A stretch of 64,000 nt of DNA from Pseudomonadales bacterium (GCA_022822135.1 JAJECH010000014.1:45898-109897); one strand, 5' to 3'. Counted from the stretch's first letter, positions 32,108-42,143 are shown. Notes: generated from the sequence alone by a model not told the origin. Program-made: numbers and translations.

Positions 32108-34642
32108 ATGCGTTGTCTTAACCAAGTTTTCTACAAGACCTCGTTCCTTACAGCACTAGTTGCCTTATTTTGGTCCGGCTCAGCACTGGGTCAGGAAGAT
32201 ACTAGTGAAAGCGCAGAACTCGAGATGGAAGAGGTTGTCGTTGTGGGTACCCGTGCGGAACCTCGCTCGGTGACTGACTCAACCGTACCCGTAGACGTTA
32301 TTTCGAATGAAGCTTTCGACACTCAGGCCGGGAGCGACATGTCGAATCTCATCCGTTCGGTCGTACCTTCGTTCCATATGAGTGACAATCCTTCTCGAGA
32401 CTTGGCCGCACTCTTAAGACCGGTCAACTTGAGAGGACTAGCGCCCGACCATACGCTGGTCCTGATGAATAACAAGCGACGCCACCGTGGTTCAGTCATC
32501 CAGTGGATTTCTAATGGCGCATCAAACGGTGCTCAAGGTCCCGACATCTCGGCTATTCCAAGCATCGCGATCAGACAGTTGGAAGTGCTTCGTGACGGTG
32601 CTGCAGCGCAATATGGTTCTGATGCGATCGCGGGAGTTTTGAATTTCCAGCTGAAAGATGCCGACAGCGGCTCCGATGTCCTAGTCAAATATGGTGGACA
32701 TACCGAAAACGAAGACGAAACGTTTATGAGCGTTGCGGGCAATATCGGATTACCGTTGTTCGATAGTGGTTTTTTAAACCTAAGCGCTGAATACGGTACG
32801 TCCGAGCCGACCGATCGAAGTGTCCAACACGGTGATGCCACTGCCTTGATTCAGCAAGGCATCCAAGGTGTAAGCATGCCAGCCAAGCCGTGGGGTTCGC
32901 CCGACGTAAAAAGCAATATCAAACTCGTCGCCAACCTTGGGAGCGACTTCGGTGAAGAAGGTCATTTTTATGCGTTCGGGAACTACGCGGAACGAGAGGT
33001 CGAAACCTTCTTCTTCTTTCGCAGTCCGATGAATCGCGTGGGCGTGTACAAGACCGGCGATAACTTTTTCCTCGTAGGTGGCGAAGGCTGTCAAGCGAAA
33101 TACAACGTACCCGCTGTCGCTGAAAATGTAGTGTCATTCCATGACACGCTGCGTGCCGACCAGGATTGCTTCTGGTTCGGTGAGATTCTTCCTCAAGGTT
33201 TCACGCCTCGCTTCGGCGCGGTTGTATCGGATCTATCCGGGGTCGTCGGTTACCGTACCGTGATCCTCGATGATGTCGATCTTGATCTATCCGCAAGCAC
33301 TGGCTACAACCGGATGAATGGGTTCATCAACAACACGCTCAATCCCAGTCTTGGTCCGACGTCACAACGCGATTTCAATTTCGGCGAATATCGACAAAAA
33401 GAATGGAACGTCAACGTCGATGCGAGCAAAGTCGTACAAGTACTCGACGGTAATGATCTGAACGTCGCGGGTGGTTTGGAGATCCGTAACGAGGAATTTT
33501 CAATTGACACTGGTGAGCGAAGCTCATGGGCGATCGGTCACTATCAGCAATACGGGTTCAGCACAGGTACCAACGGTTTCGGCGGATTTAACCCCGCATC
33601 AAGCGGCGCTTGGAATCGTCTCAATACAGCCGCGTATCTTGACCTCGAGCTCTACCTTTCTGATCACGATATGTTCGACAACGCGGTGATCGGAGGTGCG
33701 GCTCGCCTCGAAGATTTCGACGGCTTTGGTACCACTTTGAACTTCAAGCTCACCGGTCGCTTCGACGTCTCGGATACGCTGGCAGTTCGAGGCAGCGTTG
33801 GCACTGGCTTCCGCGCACCAACACCTGGTCAATCCAACGCACGAAATGTGTCGACTGTGGTAAATGCGGCAACAAACGTCTTCGAAGAACGCGGAACGAT
33901 CGGTTCAACTCACCCCGTTGCGGTAGCACTCGGCGGTCGTGAACTCGATCCAGAGGAATCTGTGAACTTTACCGTCGGTGCAATCCTGGAATTGGACAGT
34001 GGGATCACGGTCACCGCTGATTTCTTCAATATTGAAGTTGTGGATCGTATCGCGCTTTCCGGCTTGACCACGGTCACTGATGAAATCAAATCTGCGCTCG
34101 TCGAACAGGGCATTCCAGAAGCGGCCGATTTCACTTCCGTGCGGTTTTTCACGAACGACTTTGATACGTCCACGCAGGGGATCGACGTTGTCGCGACCCA
34201 GTCGTTTGAGCTCGGCGACGGCTTACTTGACGTTCTGTTCTCATTCAATAACACGCAAACGTCAGTCGAAGACTTCCGAGAAGGCTCTACGATCACCGGT
34301 GGCGACACGATCGACAATCTAGAGCGCGGTGCACCCGAAACCCGTTACGGTATATCAGCACGTTATTCGCTTGAACGTATCGACGTCACGGCACGATACA
34401 ACTTTTACGGCTCATGGTACGACGACCATAGTGCGGCAGAATTTGATGGCTACGGATACGTCGATCTTCTCGGTACGCTCGTAATATCCGATTCGATCTC
34501 TGTCTCGGCAGGCATTGAAAACGCATTCGATACGTACCCTGACGAGACGATTAGCTTCGGTAACGGCCGAAAATACCCGCGTTATTCGCCTGCTGGATAC
34601 AACGGTACGCTCTTCTATGTATCAACGAAGCTGAGCTTCTAA
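32108..34642 (+). CDS. TonB-dependent outer-membrane receptor
   Basis: An 844-residue receptor from the ATG at 32108 (AGAGGA 7 bases upstream). The signal peptide ends near FWSGSALG (about residue 28). A TonB-box-like EEVVVVGTRAEPR follows at about 40-52. The plug domain (about 55-175) contains LRGLAPDHTLVLMNNKR and VLRDGAAAQYGSDAIAGVLN. The rest is a 22-strand beta-barrel ending KLSF with a terminal Phe. The NKRRHRGSV plug motif is common in receptors for vitamin B12-like or other complex ligands, but the ligand cannot be read from the sequence. The downstream oxidoreductase gene follows by 46 bases. Confidence 0.95.
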   Translation: MRCLNQVFYKTSFLTALVALFWSGSALGQEDTSESAELEMEEVVVVGTRAEPRSVTDSTVPVDVISNEAFDTQAGSDMSNLIRSVVPSFHMSDNPSRDLAALLRPVNLRGLAPDHTLVLMNNKRRHRGSVIQWISNGASNGAQGPDISAIPSIAIRQLEVLRDGAAAQYGSDAIAGVLNFQLKDADSGSDVLVKYGGHTENEDETFMSVAGNIGLPLFDSGFLNLSAEYGTSEPTDRSVQHGDATALIQQGIQGVSMPAKPWGSPDVKSNIKLVANLGSDFGEEGHFYAFGNYAEREVETFFFFRSPMNRVGVYKTGDNFFLVGGEGCQAKYNVPAVAENVVSFHDTLRADQDCFWFGEILPQGFTPRFGAVVSDLSGVVGYRTVILDDVDLDLSASTGYNRMNGFINNTLNPSLGPTSQRDFNFGEYRQKEWNVNVDASKVVQVLDGNDLNVAGGLEIRNEEFSIDTGERSSWAIGHYQQYGFSTGTNGFGGFNPASSGAWNRLNTAAYLDLELYLSDHDMFDNAVIGGAARLEDFDGFGTTLNFKLTGRFDVSDTLAVRGSVGTGFRAPTPGQSNARNVSTVVNAATNVFEERGTIGSTHPVAVALGGRELDPEESVNFTVGAILELDSGITVTADFFNIEVVDRIALSGLTTVTDEIKSALVEQGIPEAADFTSVRFFTNDFDTSTQGIDVVATQSFELGDGLLDVLFSFNNTQTSVEDFREGSTITGGDTIDNLERGAPETRYGISARYSLERIDVTARYNFYGSWYDDHSAAEFDGYGYVDLLGTLVISDSISVSAGIENAFDTYPDETISFGNGRKYPRYSPAGYNGTLFYVSTKLSF

Positions 34643-34688
34643 AGAGATACGTAAGACTCGACGTCTAGTTTCTACCAAGGAAAGGTGC

Positions 34689-35744
34689 ATGTCTGACAAC
34701 AAACTACGCGTAGCGTTCATTGGTGCGGGTGGCATTGCAGGCACGCACATGCGTTACCTAAGTGCGATGCCGGACGTCGAGTTGGTTGCGGCTTCGGATG
34801 TCGTTGAGACCAGCGTGAAACGTCGTTGCGACGAATTTGAGATCCCGCATTCGTTTACAGACTACGAAGCGATGCTGAGTACGATCGAAGCGGATGCGGT
34901 TAGCGTATGTACGCCCAACGGACTTCATGCTCCTTGCACGATTGCCGCCTTGGAAGCCGGGTTTGATGTGATCGTCGAAAAGCCGCTTGCCATGAACGCG
35001 GTGGAAGGTCAACAAATGCTTGATGCTGCACGAGACCGTGGCAAAAAGCTCGTGATCGGTTTTCAACATCGCTACGAAGCACGCACCAATTTCCTCAAAC
35101 AAGCTGTGGACGATGGCAGTCTCGGCAACATTCTCTACAGCAGGGTGCAAGCACTACGACGGCGAGGAATCCCGAACTGGGGAGTGTTCGGGCGCAAGGA
35201 CCTTCAAGGTGGCGGGCCTCTCATTGACATCGGTGTACACGTACTCGAAACGACCCATTTTGTGATGGGATCGCCTAAACCCGTTGCCGCGACCGGCGTC
35301 ATGCATACCTACCTAGGCAACAAACCCTCTAGCGTCGTCTCCCAGTGGCCTAAGTGGGATCACAAGACGTACACGGTGGAGGATCTGGCGGTTGGTCACA
35401 TTCGCTTCGAAAACGGTGCATCGCTTAGTATCGAGGCTAGTTTCGCCGCCCACATCGAGAAGAACGAATGGAACTTCACGCTGATGGGTGACAAGGGCGG
35501 CGCGACCTGGGATCCGCCGCAGCTATACAGCGATCAACACGACCACATGGTGAACGCACAACCTCACTGGTTGCCGTCTGGTCAGGCGGCGGACCCATTC
35601 CGCAAGAAAATGCGTAATTGGGTGGATCATGTGCTTTACGACAAACCCACGATGGCACCCGCTGAACACGGTCTAATGGTTCAGAAGATGCTAGACGGTC
35701 TCTACGAATCTGCCGAAAAAGGCACAGAGGTCGCAATCAGCTGA
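34689..35744 (+). CDS. Gfo/Idh/MocA family oxidoreductase
   Basis: A 351-residue NAD(P)-dependent dehydrogenase. The Rossmann fold begins RVAFIGAGGIAGTHMRYLS (about 6-24); the conserved EKP motif is in VIVEKPLAMN (about 97-106). The second domain has GGGPLIDIGVHVLETTHFVM with the catalytic Asp/His. Typical substrates are sugars, inositols or sugar derivatives. A good Shine-Dalgarno (AAGGAAAGG) precedes the ATG. It likely shares a transcript with the upstream TonB receptor, hinting at uptake and oxidation of a sugar-like compound. The 3' end overlaps the convergent enoyl-CoA hydratase gene by 8 bases. Confidence 0.92.
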   Translation: MSDNKLRVAFIGAGGIAGTHMRYLSAMPDVELVAASDVVETSVKRRCDEFEIPHSFTDYEAMLSTIEADAVSVCTPNGLHAPCTIAALEAGFDVIVEKPLAMNAVEGQQMLDAARDRGKKLVIGFQHRYEARTNFLKQAVDDGSLGNILYSRVQALRRRGIPNWGVFGRKDLQGGGPLIDIGVHVLETTHFVMGSPKPVAATGVMHTYLGNKPSSVVSQWPKWDHKTYTVEDLAVGHIRFENGASLSIEASFAAHIEKNEWNFTLMGDKGGATWDPPQLYSDQHDHMVNAQPHWLPSGQAADPFRKKMRNWVDHVLYDKPTMAPAEHGLMVQKMLDGLYESAEKGTEVAIS

Positions 35745-36465
35745 CACGTTTCGGTCCGCCACTTCGCTTCGGCGCATTGCGAGTGGCGATGTCAAACCAA
35801 TCGTCGGCTGGTACGTCGTGGTATCCCCGCATCATGCGCTTGATGGTAACGAGCGCATCCGTCGGATAGCCTGCAAGTTCCTCGCATAACGATTCGGCAA
35901 CCCGCACCGTATCAGCAGTAGCCGGCGCCGCATAGGCGATGCCTAGTCGATGAAGCTCGGAGCCGGTAAATCGCTTGCCTGTAAGCGTCAGTTGCGCGAT
36001 CACGTTTTCACTATGCCGCAGGTTTAGCCACGCTAGGTTGTACGGTGCGGCCATACCTTGTCTGACCTCACCGACCTGTAGGTAGGAGTCATCACCAACA
36101 ATCAGCAAGTCCGCTGCCAGTGCGAGTGCCGCACCTCCGTTAATCGCGTATTTCTCAAGTGCTACGACGATCGGTTTACTGCATTCGTACAGCGCCGCAT
36201 GGGTTCGTCGCCAGATCGATTGGAACCCCGCGAGCCAATCCGGCGGCGGGTCCCGATTGAATTCCTTCAGATTCAGCCCTGAACAGAACGCACCATCCGC
36301 GCCTCGCAACATGAGAAGATGCGTTGCTGGATCAGCGTCAGCCGTTTGAATCGCTGCGGCAAGTTGCTCGCCAAGCGGACCGGTAATGGCGTTTCGAGTT
36401 TCAGGTTGGTTGAGTACCAGCTCCGCCCATCCTTCACGTTCGAATATTTTTACGTCGTCAGTCAC
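35737..36465 (-). CDS. Enoyl-CoA hydratase/isomerase family protein
   Basis: A 242-residue crotonase-fold protein. Oxyanion-hole regions are GADGAFCSGLNLKEF (about 55-69) and AINGGAALALAADLLIV (about 108-124). In the position of the first catalytic Glu of hydratases the sequence is less canonical (AAPYNLAWLN), so the reaction could be isomerisation, hydration or another crotonase reaction. Acts on acyl-CoA thioesters in the cytoplasm. Confidence 0.88.
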   Translation of the reverse strand: MTDDVKIFEREGWAELVLNQPETRNAITGPLGEQLAAAIQTADADPATHLLMLRGADGAFCSGLNLKEFNRDPPPDWLAGFQSIWRRTHAALYECSKPIVVALEKYAINGGAALALAADLLIVGDDSYLQVGEVRQGMAAPYNLAWLNLRHSENVIAQLTLTGKRFTGSELHRLGIAYAAPATADTVRVAESLCEELAGYPTDALVTIKRMMRGYHDVPADDWFDIATRNAPKRSGGPKRVS

Positions 36466-36571
36466 AAGTCTTCCTATCCTTCTTGGCTGAGATTATGGTA
36501 GCTCTCGTGCGTGGGTAACTATGATTTTTGCGGAAAACGTACCCGCCTTTTAATCAGTCTAGCTCAGCGCC

Positions 36572-36979
36572 ATGGATCGAAAAGACCTTTCATTCAGCAA
36601 ACTTACAGGAAAAGCGAAGAGCATCGTTCAACGTGCTCGCATTCCAGGCAAGGACATGGCACTCGTGGTGCGAAACGTCGTTGACGACTTAGATACGGAG
36701 TCCTTTAAAACATGGTACGAGTCGCTCGACGTTAAAAAGCGCAGCCGGATTGATAAGGTCACAGACCGGCTTGACAAAATGATCAAGGACAAGGCGAAGC
36801 AACGCACCGATGCACGCATCGCCACCGCCGGACGACTCCCTGACGAATTAAGTGCGGAGCAATACGAGATCATTTATCGCGAAGAACTGGACGAAATCAA
36901 GAACAGCCTGAAACTTGGCGTCCTACAGGGTGCGCTAGGCGTCGCTTTAGCGTCCCTCGGCATCAATCTGTGGATCTAA
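36572..36979 (+). CDS. Hypothetical protein, helical with hydrophobic C terminus
   Basis: A 135-residue protein not recognised by family. It is rich in charged residues and probably all-helical (KRSRIDKVTDRLDKMIKDKA near 75-94), with a short hydrophobic end (LGVLQGALGVALASLGINLW). The next gene starts 4 bases downstream and encodes a membrane protein, so the two may act together at the inner membrane. Confidence 0.7.
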   Translation: MDRKDLSFSKLTGKAKSIVQRARIPGKDMALVVRNVVDDLDTESFKTWYESLDVKKRSRIDKVTDRLDKMIKDKAKQRTDARIATAGRLPDELSAEQYEIIYREELDEIKNSLKLGVLQGALGVALASLGINLWI

Positions 36980-36983
36980 CTCG

Positions 36984-37370
36984 ATGTTAGGACGTGTGAT
37001 CGCGTGGTCCGCTTTCGTCGTTGGATTGCGCAGTTACTGGCACAAGTCCATTTGGTTTGCCCCTGTGATCGTTGCGGCGATCGCGGTTGTGGTAATCACA
37101 TTTGGACATGGCGAATATCTCGAATTTGCCGAAGCGTCCCAAGCAACGCGTCACATCGCACTCTCGTTCGCAGTGAAATGGGGTTCGATCGCGGTTGTTT
37201 CGCTGATTGCGTTACTGGTGATCCTTAGGAATAAACGACGTAAGGCAAGGTCGACGACCTTGCCGACTCAAGAGAAGACCAGTCAGGATGAGTCAAAGTT
37301 ACCTCAAGGTGTTGATCTTGACCATCCTCGGTCTGCGGCGGAGCGCATCTTGAACGAGCCTCCCCCATAG
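36984..37370 (+). CDS. Hypothetical membrane protein with two transmembrane segments
   Basis: A 128-residue protein with hydrophobic segments at about 24-42 and 65-82, the second followed by a basic cluster RNKRRKARS, which suggests the C-terminal tail is in the cytoplasm. The tail is polar and contains HPRSAAERILNEPPP. No family is recognised. It starts 4 bases after the preceding small gene, indicating an operon, and it ends 2 bases before the convergent MATE gene. Confidence 0.65.
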   Translation: MLGRVIAWSAFVVGLRSYWHKSIWFAPVIVAAIAVVVITFGHGEYLEFAEASQATRHIALSFAVKWGSIAVVSLIALLVILRNKRRKARSTTLPTQEKTSQDESKLPQGVDLDHPRSAAERILNEPPP

Positions 37371-37372
37371 CG

Positions 37373-38815
37373 CTACACTGGCGGTGGTTGGCGACGTCCT
37401 GAGATGTACGCGCTTGCGGTGCGCTTCACCCGAATGGACAACCCAAGTGCTGCCGCAGCCAAACCAGCGCAGAGTCCCCACCAAAAGCCTACGACACCCA
37501 CCGGCTCCTCAGTCACCCAACCAAATCCAAACGCCGCACCAATTGGCATGCCGATACCCCAGTACGCCGCGATCGCGATGAACATTGGTTTGGTGGTGTC
37601 TTTGTAACCGCGTAACGAACCCATCATCACAACCTGTGCACAGTCAAATAGTTGAAAGAACGCGCAGTAGAGGAACAACATCGAGGCTAATGCGACGACT
37701 TGTGGTTCATCGTTGTAGAGCGTCACCAACTGTTTGCGTCCCAGCAACATAACCATCGCTGAAACGCAACCGACTGCTAAAGCCGTCGTAACGGCAACGC
37801 GTACGGTCAGCCACGCATGTTTGAATTCACGCGCACCAACACTAGCGCCGACGCGAATCGTGCTTGCCATACCAATCGCCAACGGAATCATGAAGGCAAC
37901 CCCGGCAAAGCTTGTTGCGATGTTGTGGCTAGCTACGACATCCACACCGAAGCGTCCGATCAGCATCACGATGCCCGAGAAGAACGCGACCTCCGCAAAA
38001 ATGCTCGTACCTATAGGAAATCCAAGACGCACCAATCGTCCGATCTCCGCCAAGTCTGGCTTGTCGAATCGCTGAAATATTCCTGACCTACGAATGCGTG
38101 TCGTGAGCACGGCGATCGCGATCGCGAAAAACTGGACCCAGAAAACGATGGCCGAGGAAACTCCGCATCCAATTCCGCCTTGACCTTCGATGCCGAACGC
38201 GCCATTCACAAAGATCATGTTGAGCGGAATCTTTAGTCCTAAACTCATCAAACCGATGACCATTGCCGGTAACGTAAGCGCGAGTCCTTCACAGAGGTTT
38301 CGAAACACGAAGTAGCCGAACAACCCGAAGATACCCCACGCTTGCGCTTCAAGGAAACCAACAGCGATCGGAATACCAACTGGATCGACATCAAAGAACG
38401 TATAGATCGGACGTGCGTTCAAGAGCACGAGGATCACGACGATTGCACCGGCGAATGCGATCCACCCTGCTTGTCTAGCGACCGCACCAGTCTCATCGGT
38501 TCGTCCGGCACCATACAGCTGTGCAACGGTCGGCGTTACTGCAAATAGCAAGCCCGACGTAAGCAGCATGGTCGGCCAGAAGAGTGAAGCGCCCAACCCT
38601 ATGCCCGCAAGATCAGCCGCGCTTACATGTCCAGCAAAGATCAGGTCGATGATCGACATGCCCATCTGCGACATTTGTGTCAGCACGATCGGAGCACCAA
38701 GAACCGATAGTGCCTTTAACTCACTCCGTGCAGTTCGAGCCGGAGTTGCTAAACCGAGCTCGAAATCCGGTGTATTAAGTTTGGACGCGACGTTGCCGTC
38801 GCTCTCAGTAGCCAT
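37373..38815 (-). CDS. MATE family multidrug/toxin efflux transporter (NorM type)
   Basis: A 480-residue membrane protein with 12 predicted helices in two repeats. Helix 1 region LSVLGAPIVLTQMSQMGMSI with IIDLIFAGHVSAADLAGIGL and the repeat with GASVGAREFKHA fit NorM/DinF-type MATE exporters, which use sodium or proton gradients. The N-terminal 35 residues are polar. Substrate unknown. Confidence 0.94.
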   Translation of the reverse strand: MATESDGNVASKLNTPDFELGLATPARTARSELKALSVLGAPIVLTQMSQMGMSIIDLIFAGHVSAADLAGIGLGASLFWPTMLLTSGLLFAVTPTVAQLYGAGRTDETGAVARQAGWIAFAGAIVVILVLLNARPIYTFFDVDPVGIPIAVGFLEAQAWGIFGLFGYFVFRNLCEGLALTLPAMVIGLMSLGLKIPLNMIFVNGAFGIEGQGGIGCGVSSAIVFWVQFFAIAIAVLTTRIRRSGIFQRFDKPDLAEIGRLVRLGFPIGTSIFAEVAFFSGIVMLIGRFGVDVVASHNIATSFAGVAFMIPLAIGMASTIRVGASVGAREFKHAWLTVRVAVTTALAVGCVSAMVMLLGRKQLVTLYNDEPQVVALASMLFLYCAFFQLFDCAQVVMMGSLRGYKDTTKPMFIAIAAYWGIGMPIGAAFGFGWVTEEPVGVVGFWWGLCAGLAAAALGLSIRVKRTASAYISGRRQPPPV

Positions 38816-39021
38816 AAGTCGAAAAACAAAACGCAGCTTGCCACTGGCGCTTGATGCGAGTGACCGCGCTGCGAGGAATAAAGAAACGCAATTATCGAAG
38901 GATTAGCATTCGATGGCGTACACATCGATCCTATACTCAATCGACCGAACAGAATAGATTCGTTGGCATCGAACCATTCATGCAAGTCAATGCAACTTCC
39001 TAAACATCAGATCGGAATATC

Positions 39022-40188
39022 GTGAACCGCAAAACCGTCTCAAATGCGCTACGTGATGAACTTGCCGAGGACATTCGTTCGTGGGATGTGGAATCAGAGC
39101 ACCGCACTGGAACCGATGGTGATCTCCGCACATCCGAAACCTTGGTTGATCGATTGGCTAATGCTCATGTGTCAGCACGGATTGTCGAGTTTCCGTTTGC
39201 CCGTCGGGTACCAACGGACTGCTATATAGAAATCGGGGACTGTCGCATCGAAGGTATACCTCTGTTCGACGGGGGTGAAACCGACGGAATCCTCGAGGGA
39301 CCGTTAGTATCGGTTGGCGAAAACGGTTCGATTGGATTAGGAACAGCGACGGCGAGTGGTGGTCCGAACAACCTTCACTTACTCTCACACCGTAGCGGCG
39401 AAGTACATCAAGCGTTAGTTGGTATAGCGCGGAGTTCGATTCCTGGTATCGCGATGCTCAACGCTGATTCTTTTACACAGCCATTTGGCGTCCCCGTGCT
39501 GATTGTCGACGGCGAACGCGAACAAGAACTGACTACCGCTGCACAGAACGGCTCGCTCGCGAAACTAAATGTTAGCTTCGATATCGAGCAGTCGACTGCA
39601 ACGAATGTCGAAGTCCGACTGGCTGGCCAACACTCTGATCTAGCGCCATTGGTGGTCATGACGCCGAAGAGTTCATGGTGGACGAGTACCGCTGAACGCT
39701 GCGGTGGCATCGCGGCATGGCTGGCGTGCGTCCGCGAATTGGCGAAGAGCAAACCTGATCGCGATGTGATATTCACGGCCAATACAGGTCATGAGCTCGG
39801 ACATGTAGGTCTCGAGTATTTCCTCAATCAAAATCCTGATTTGGCTCGAAACGCTCATGCGTGGGTGCATCTCGGAGCGAATTTCGCTGCAAAGGACTGT
39901 CAGATTCGCATCCAGCACTCGAACGAAGATCTTAGAACGAGGTTTGTCAAGCACTTATCAGATTGCGACGTTCCAATCGCTAGCGAGGTAAACGGAGCTA
40001 TACGACCGGGCGGTGAAGCACGAAATATCTATGACGCCGACGGGAACTACGTTTCGATGCTCGGCTCTAACCGCCTATTTCATCATCCGGATGACCGCAT
40101 GGCCAACAATGTCGATTTACAGACGGCAGTAAAAACTAGGAACGCGATCGTCGCACTCGCGAAGGAATTGAGTTCAGCGGACGCGTGA
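39022..40188 (+). CDS. M28-like aminopeptidase fold protein with degenerate metal site
   Basis: A 388-residue protein with a GTG start. The layout recalls peptidase family M28: a PA-like insert (about 85-195), then a core. The late ligands are recognisable: TGHELGHVGLEYFL (about 256-269) in place of EExGLxGS, and LFHHPDDRMANNVD (about 352-365), like YHTPxDxxxxvD. The usual first ligand motif HxDxxxxGxGAxDN is replaced by VVMTPKSSWWTSTAERCGG near 211-229, with no His or Asp. No signal peptide is apparent. It may be catalytically inactive or have a different function. Confidence 0.55.
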   Translation: MNRKTVSNALRDELAEDIRSWDVESEHRTGTDGDLRTSETLVDRLANAHVSARIVEFPFARRVPTDCYIEIGDCRIEGIPLFDGGETDGILEGPLVSVGENGSIGLGTATASGGPNNLHLLSHRSGEVHQALVGIARSSIPGIAMLNADSFTQPFGVPVLIVDGEREQELTTAAQNGSLAKLNVSFDIEQSTATNVEVRLAGQHSDLAPLVVMTPKSSWWTSTAERCGGIAAWLACVRELAKSKPDRDVIFTANTGHELGHVGLEYFLNQNPDLARNAHAWVHLGANFAAKDCQIRIQHSNEDLRTRFVKHLSDCDVPIASEVNGAIRPGGEARNIYDADGNYVSMLGSNRLFHHPDDRMANNVDLQTAVKTRNAIVALAKELSSADA

Positions 40189-40198
40189 AAACGCTTGT

Positions 40199-40618
40199 CT
40201 AAGCTAATTTACCGCTTGATCCGAGCTTTTTCCCAAGAGCAAATCCAGCGATCGCGATAGCCGGATGGCGCGTCACCGCAAATCCAACCGCGGCGAATGC
40301 CGCCCCGACTAACCAACCTCTTAACTGCGGACTACGGGCTTCATTTGTCGTCGCTCGCGTAACTGTGTGTTCGCAGTTGTTTTTGAATGGGTTGTATCGA
40401 TCGTTATCGTCATTCTTCGCATTCGATAACGTCCGATCGCGAATCTCCGGTTGGTGGTTGGCTGGATAGATCGCTTTATTCTTACTGAATTCATCTAACG
40501 TCGAGGTATGACGACCTTTCAACGGTGTGTTATGGAGGATACGACCGTCCTCTAATACGATGCCTCGATGCATGAACACACCTTTTCGTCTCGAAACAAC
40601 GTCACCTGGCTGATACAA
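40199..40618 (-). CDS. LRAT-like (NlpC/P60 superfamily) acyltransferase domain protein with C-terminal membrane segment
   Basis: A 139-residue protein from a TTG start. It opens PGDVVSRRKGVFMHRGIVL with His17, and NNCEHTVTRAT (about 80-90) contains the NCEH motif with the nucleophilic Cys82 typical of LRAT/HRASLS-type circularly permuted papain-like enzymes. A hydrophobic stretch covers about 101-130. Such proteins move acyl chains between lipids or hydrolyse them. The bacterial functions are poorly known. Confidence 0.7.
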   Translation of the reverse strand: MYQPGDVVSRRKGVFMHRGIVLEDGRILHNTPLKGRHTSTLDEFSKNKAIYPANHQPEIRDRTLSNAKNDDNDRYNPFKNNCEHTVTRATTNEARSPQLRGWLVGAAFAAVGFAVTRHPAIAIAGFALGKKLGSSGKLA

Positions 40619-40793
40619 CTTAGCTACTACCGAAGATTCTTGTTACGTCTATTTTGGCAAACATTTGCCGGAAAAACAATGAGCTCGCGAGGTTAATCGA
40701 GTGCTGTACTTAGCCGATGAATGTTGCCGTTCCATACGGACGACGCAACCAGAATCACTCAAACAAGGTAGAAAAACTCGTTACACGTCACAG

Positions 40794-41270
40794 CTACGTA
40801 TACGGTGAACCGTCGTTGTGCGTAAACACACCTCCGTAGCCGCGTTGTTTAACTTGCATGTCAATGTCCGGGTAATCGACATCATCGTCGTCGCGACGAC
40901 TGCCCACTTCTAAGTACATAACGACTTCGTCAGTGCTATTCACCAGATGGTGGCCGTTCGTTTCCCCTGCTACAAATCCCGCGCACATGCCTGGTTCGAG
41001 AGCTGTTTCACCTTCATCCGTGACGAGCGTCGGTCGCCCTTGAAGAATAAAGATGAATTCGTCCTCTGACGAATGCCAGTGTCGTTGTGAAGACCACGTA
41101 CCGGCCGGTAACGAGACTAGATTTACGCCATAGTCCGAGAGACCAAAGGCATCTCCAAGAGGTTTCTTTTGTCTCTCGGCACAGGGTTTGTCAAATGGGT
41201 CCGGATAGCCGCTCCCCATCCGTGCAGGTAACGAAATCGCCTCGACAGCAATTGGTTTTGGATCATCCAT
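40794..41270 (-). CDS. Cupin domain protein
   Basis: A 158-residue single-cupin protein. Motif 1 is RHWHSSEDEFIFILQGRPTL (about 64-83) with two His and Glu metal ligands, and motif 2 PGMCAGFVAGETNGHHLVN holds the last His. The tail has GSRRDDDDVDYPDIDM, seen in cupins annotated as sugar-related or as transcriptional co-regulators; the exact role is unknown. Confidence 0.85.
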   Translation of the reverse strand: MDDPKPIAVEAISLPARMGSGYPDPFDKPCAERQKKPLGDAFGLSDYGVNLVSLPAGTWSSQRHWHSSEDEFIFILQGRPTLVTDEGETALEPGMCAGFVAGETNGHHLVNSTDEVVMYLEVGSRRDDDDVDYPDIDMQVKQRGYGGVFTHNDGSPYT

Positions 41271-41352
41271 GAGGTTTCTCCTTCTTTCTCATATTCGTGT
41301 AATTACTCAATTAGGTTGCGAATAAAAACCGATTTCAATCCTTTCACCGAAC

Positions 41353-42093
41353 ATGAAATATCCCCAATTTCACAAAGAAGTGCTCGCAGAACTTGAAGCC
41401 ATCGGTAGCCCTTCTTTCGCACTTCACACACCGAGAGACCGCCGTTCGGAAATGCTATATTCCGGCGTACGTGTTCCCGAACGCCGGAAACTGAGTCGCA
41501 AAGGATTCTCGTTCTTCGACCGTCCTGAATCAGAAGTCATTGCTATCTGGGATGACTTGTTTATGCAATCTCCCAACGGCGACGTGCTTTTTTGCGCCTT
41601 AGACTACCTGCGCTTTCGCGTGCGTAAAAGTGTGCCGCCTTACCTCTGGTCAGTCATTCGTAATTGGGTCACACGTGTGGAAAACTGGGCGCACTCAGAT
41701 GAGATGAGTTGGGTCTATTCATACGTGCTGGAAGCTTATTTCGACGAAGTATTTGAAGATCTGGAAAGGTGGAACCATGAGGACGAACTTTGGCCAAAGC
41801 GCATTTCAATCGTCAGTCTCATTCACTATACCGGCAAGAACTCGGTGTTCCTTCCGCCTAAAGTGGTGTTCCCTATGGTAGAGCGGTGCCTCGACGATCA
41901 CCGTTACTACATGCAAAAAGCAACGGGTTGGGTTCTACGTGAAATGCTTCGCGCCTATCCATCTGAAGTCGAGGAGTTCCTTACAAATCACTTATCAGCC
42001 ATCGGTAGCGATGCACTTTCCAGATCGGTTGAGCACATGGAAAAAGATCTTCGAAACTGGTGGCGAGAACGAAGGAAAGAGGCGACGGCATAA
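41353..42093 (+). CDS. DNA alkylation repair (AlkD-like) HEAT-repeat protein
   Basis: A 246-residue helical protein matching the DNA alkylation repair family: GVRVPERRKLSRKGFSFF near 35-52, FCALDYLRFRVRK, DEMSWVYSYVLEAYFDE, KRISIVSLIHYTGKN and DDHRYYMQKATGWVLREML. AlkD glycosylases remove N3- and N7-alkylpurines with a helical HEAT scaffold. The usual catalytic Trp/Asp pair is only loosely recognisable, so the activity is inferred. Confidence 0.8.
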   Translation: MKYPQFHKEVLAELEAIGSPSFALHTPRDRRSEMLYSGVRVPERRKLSRKGFSFFDRPESEVIAIWDDLFMQSPNGDVLFCALDYLRFRVRKSVPPYLWSVIRNWVTRVENWAHSDEMSWVYSYVLEAYFDEVFEDLERWNHEDELWPKRISIVSLIHYTGKNSVFLPPKVVFPMVERCLDDHRYYMQKATGWVLREMLRAYPSEVEEFLTNHLSAIGSDALSRSVEHMEKDLRNWWRERRKEATA

Positions 42094-42143
42094 ACCTAAT
42101 CTTGTTTATCGATACTGGGCACCGACTGATGCCTTAAACTCGA

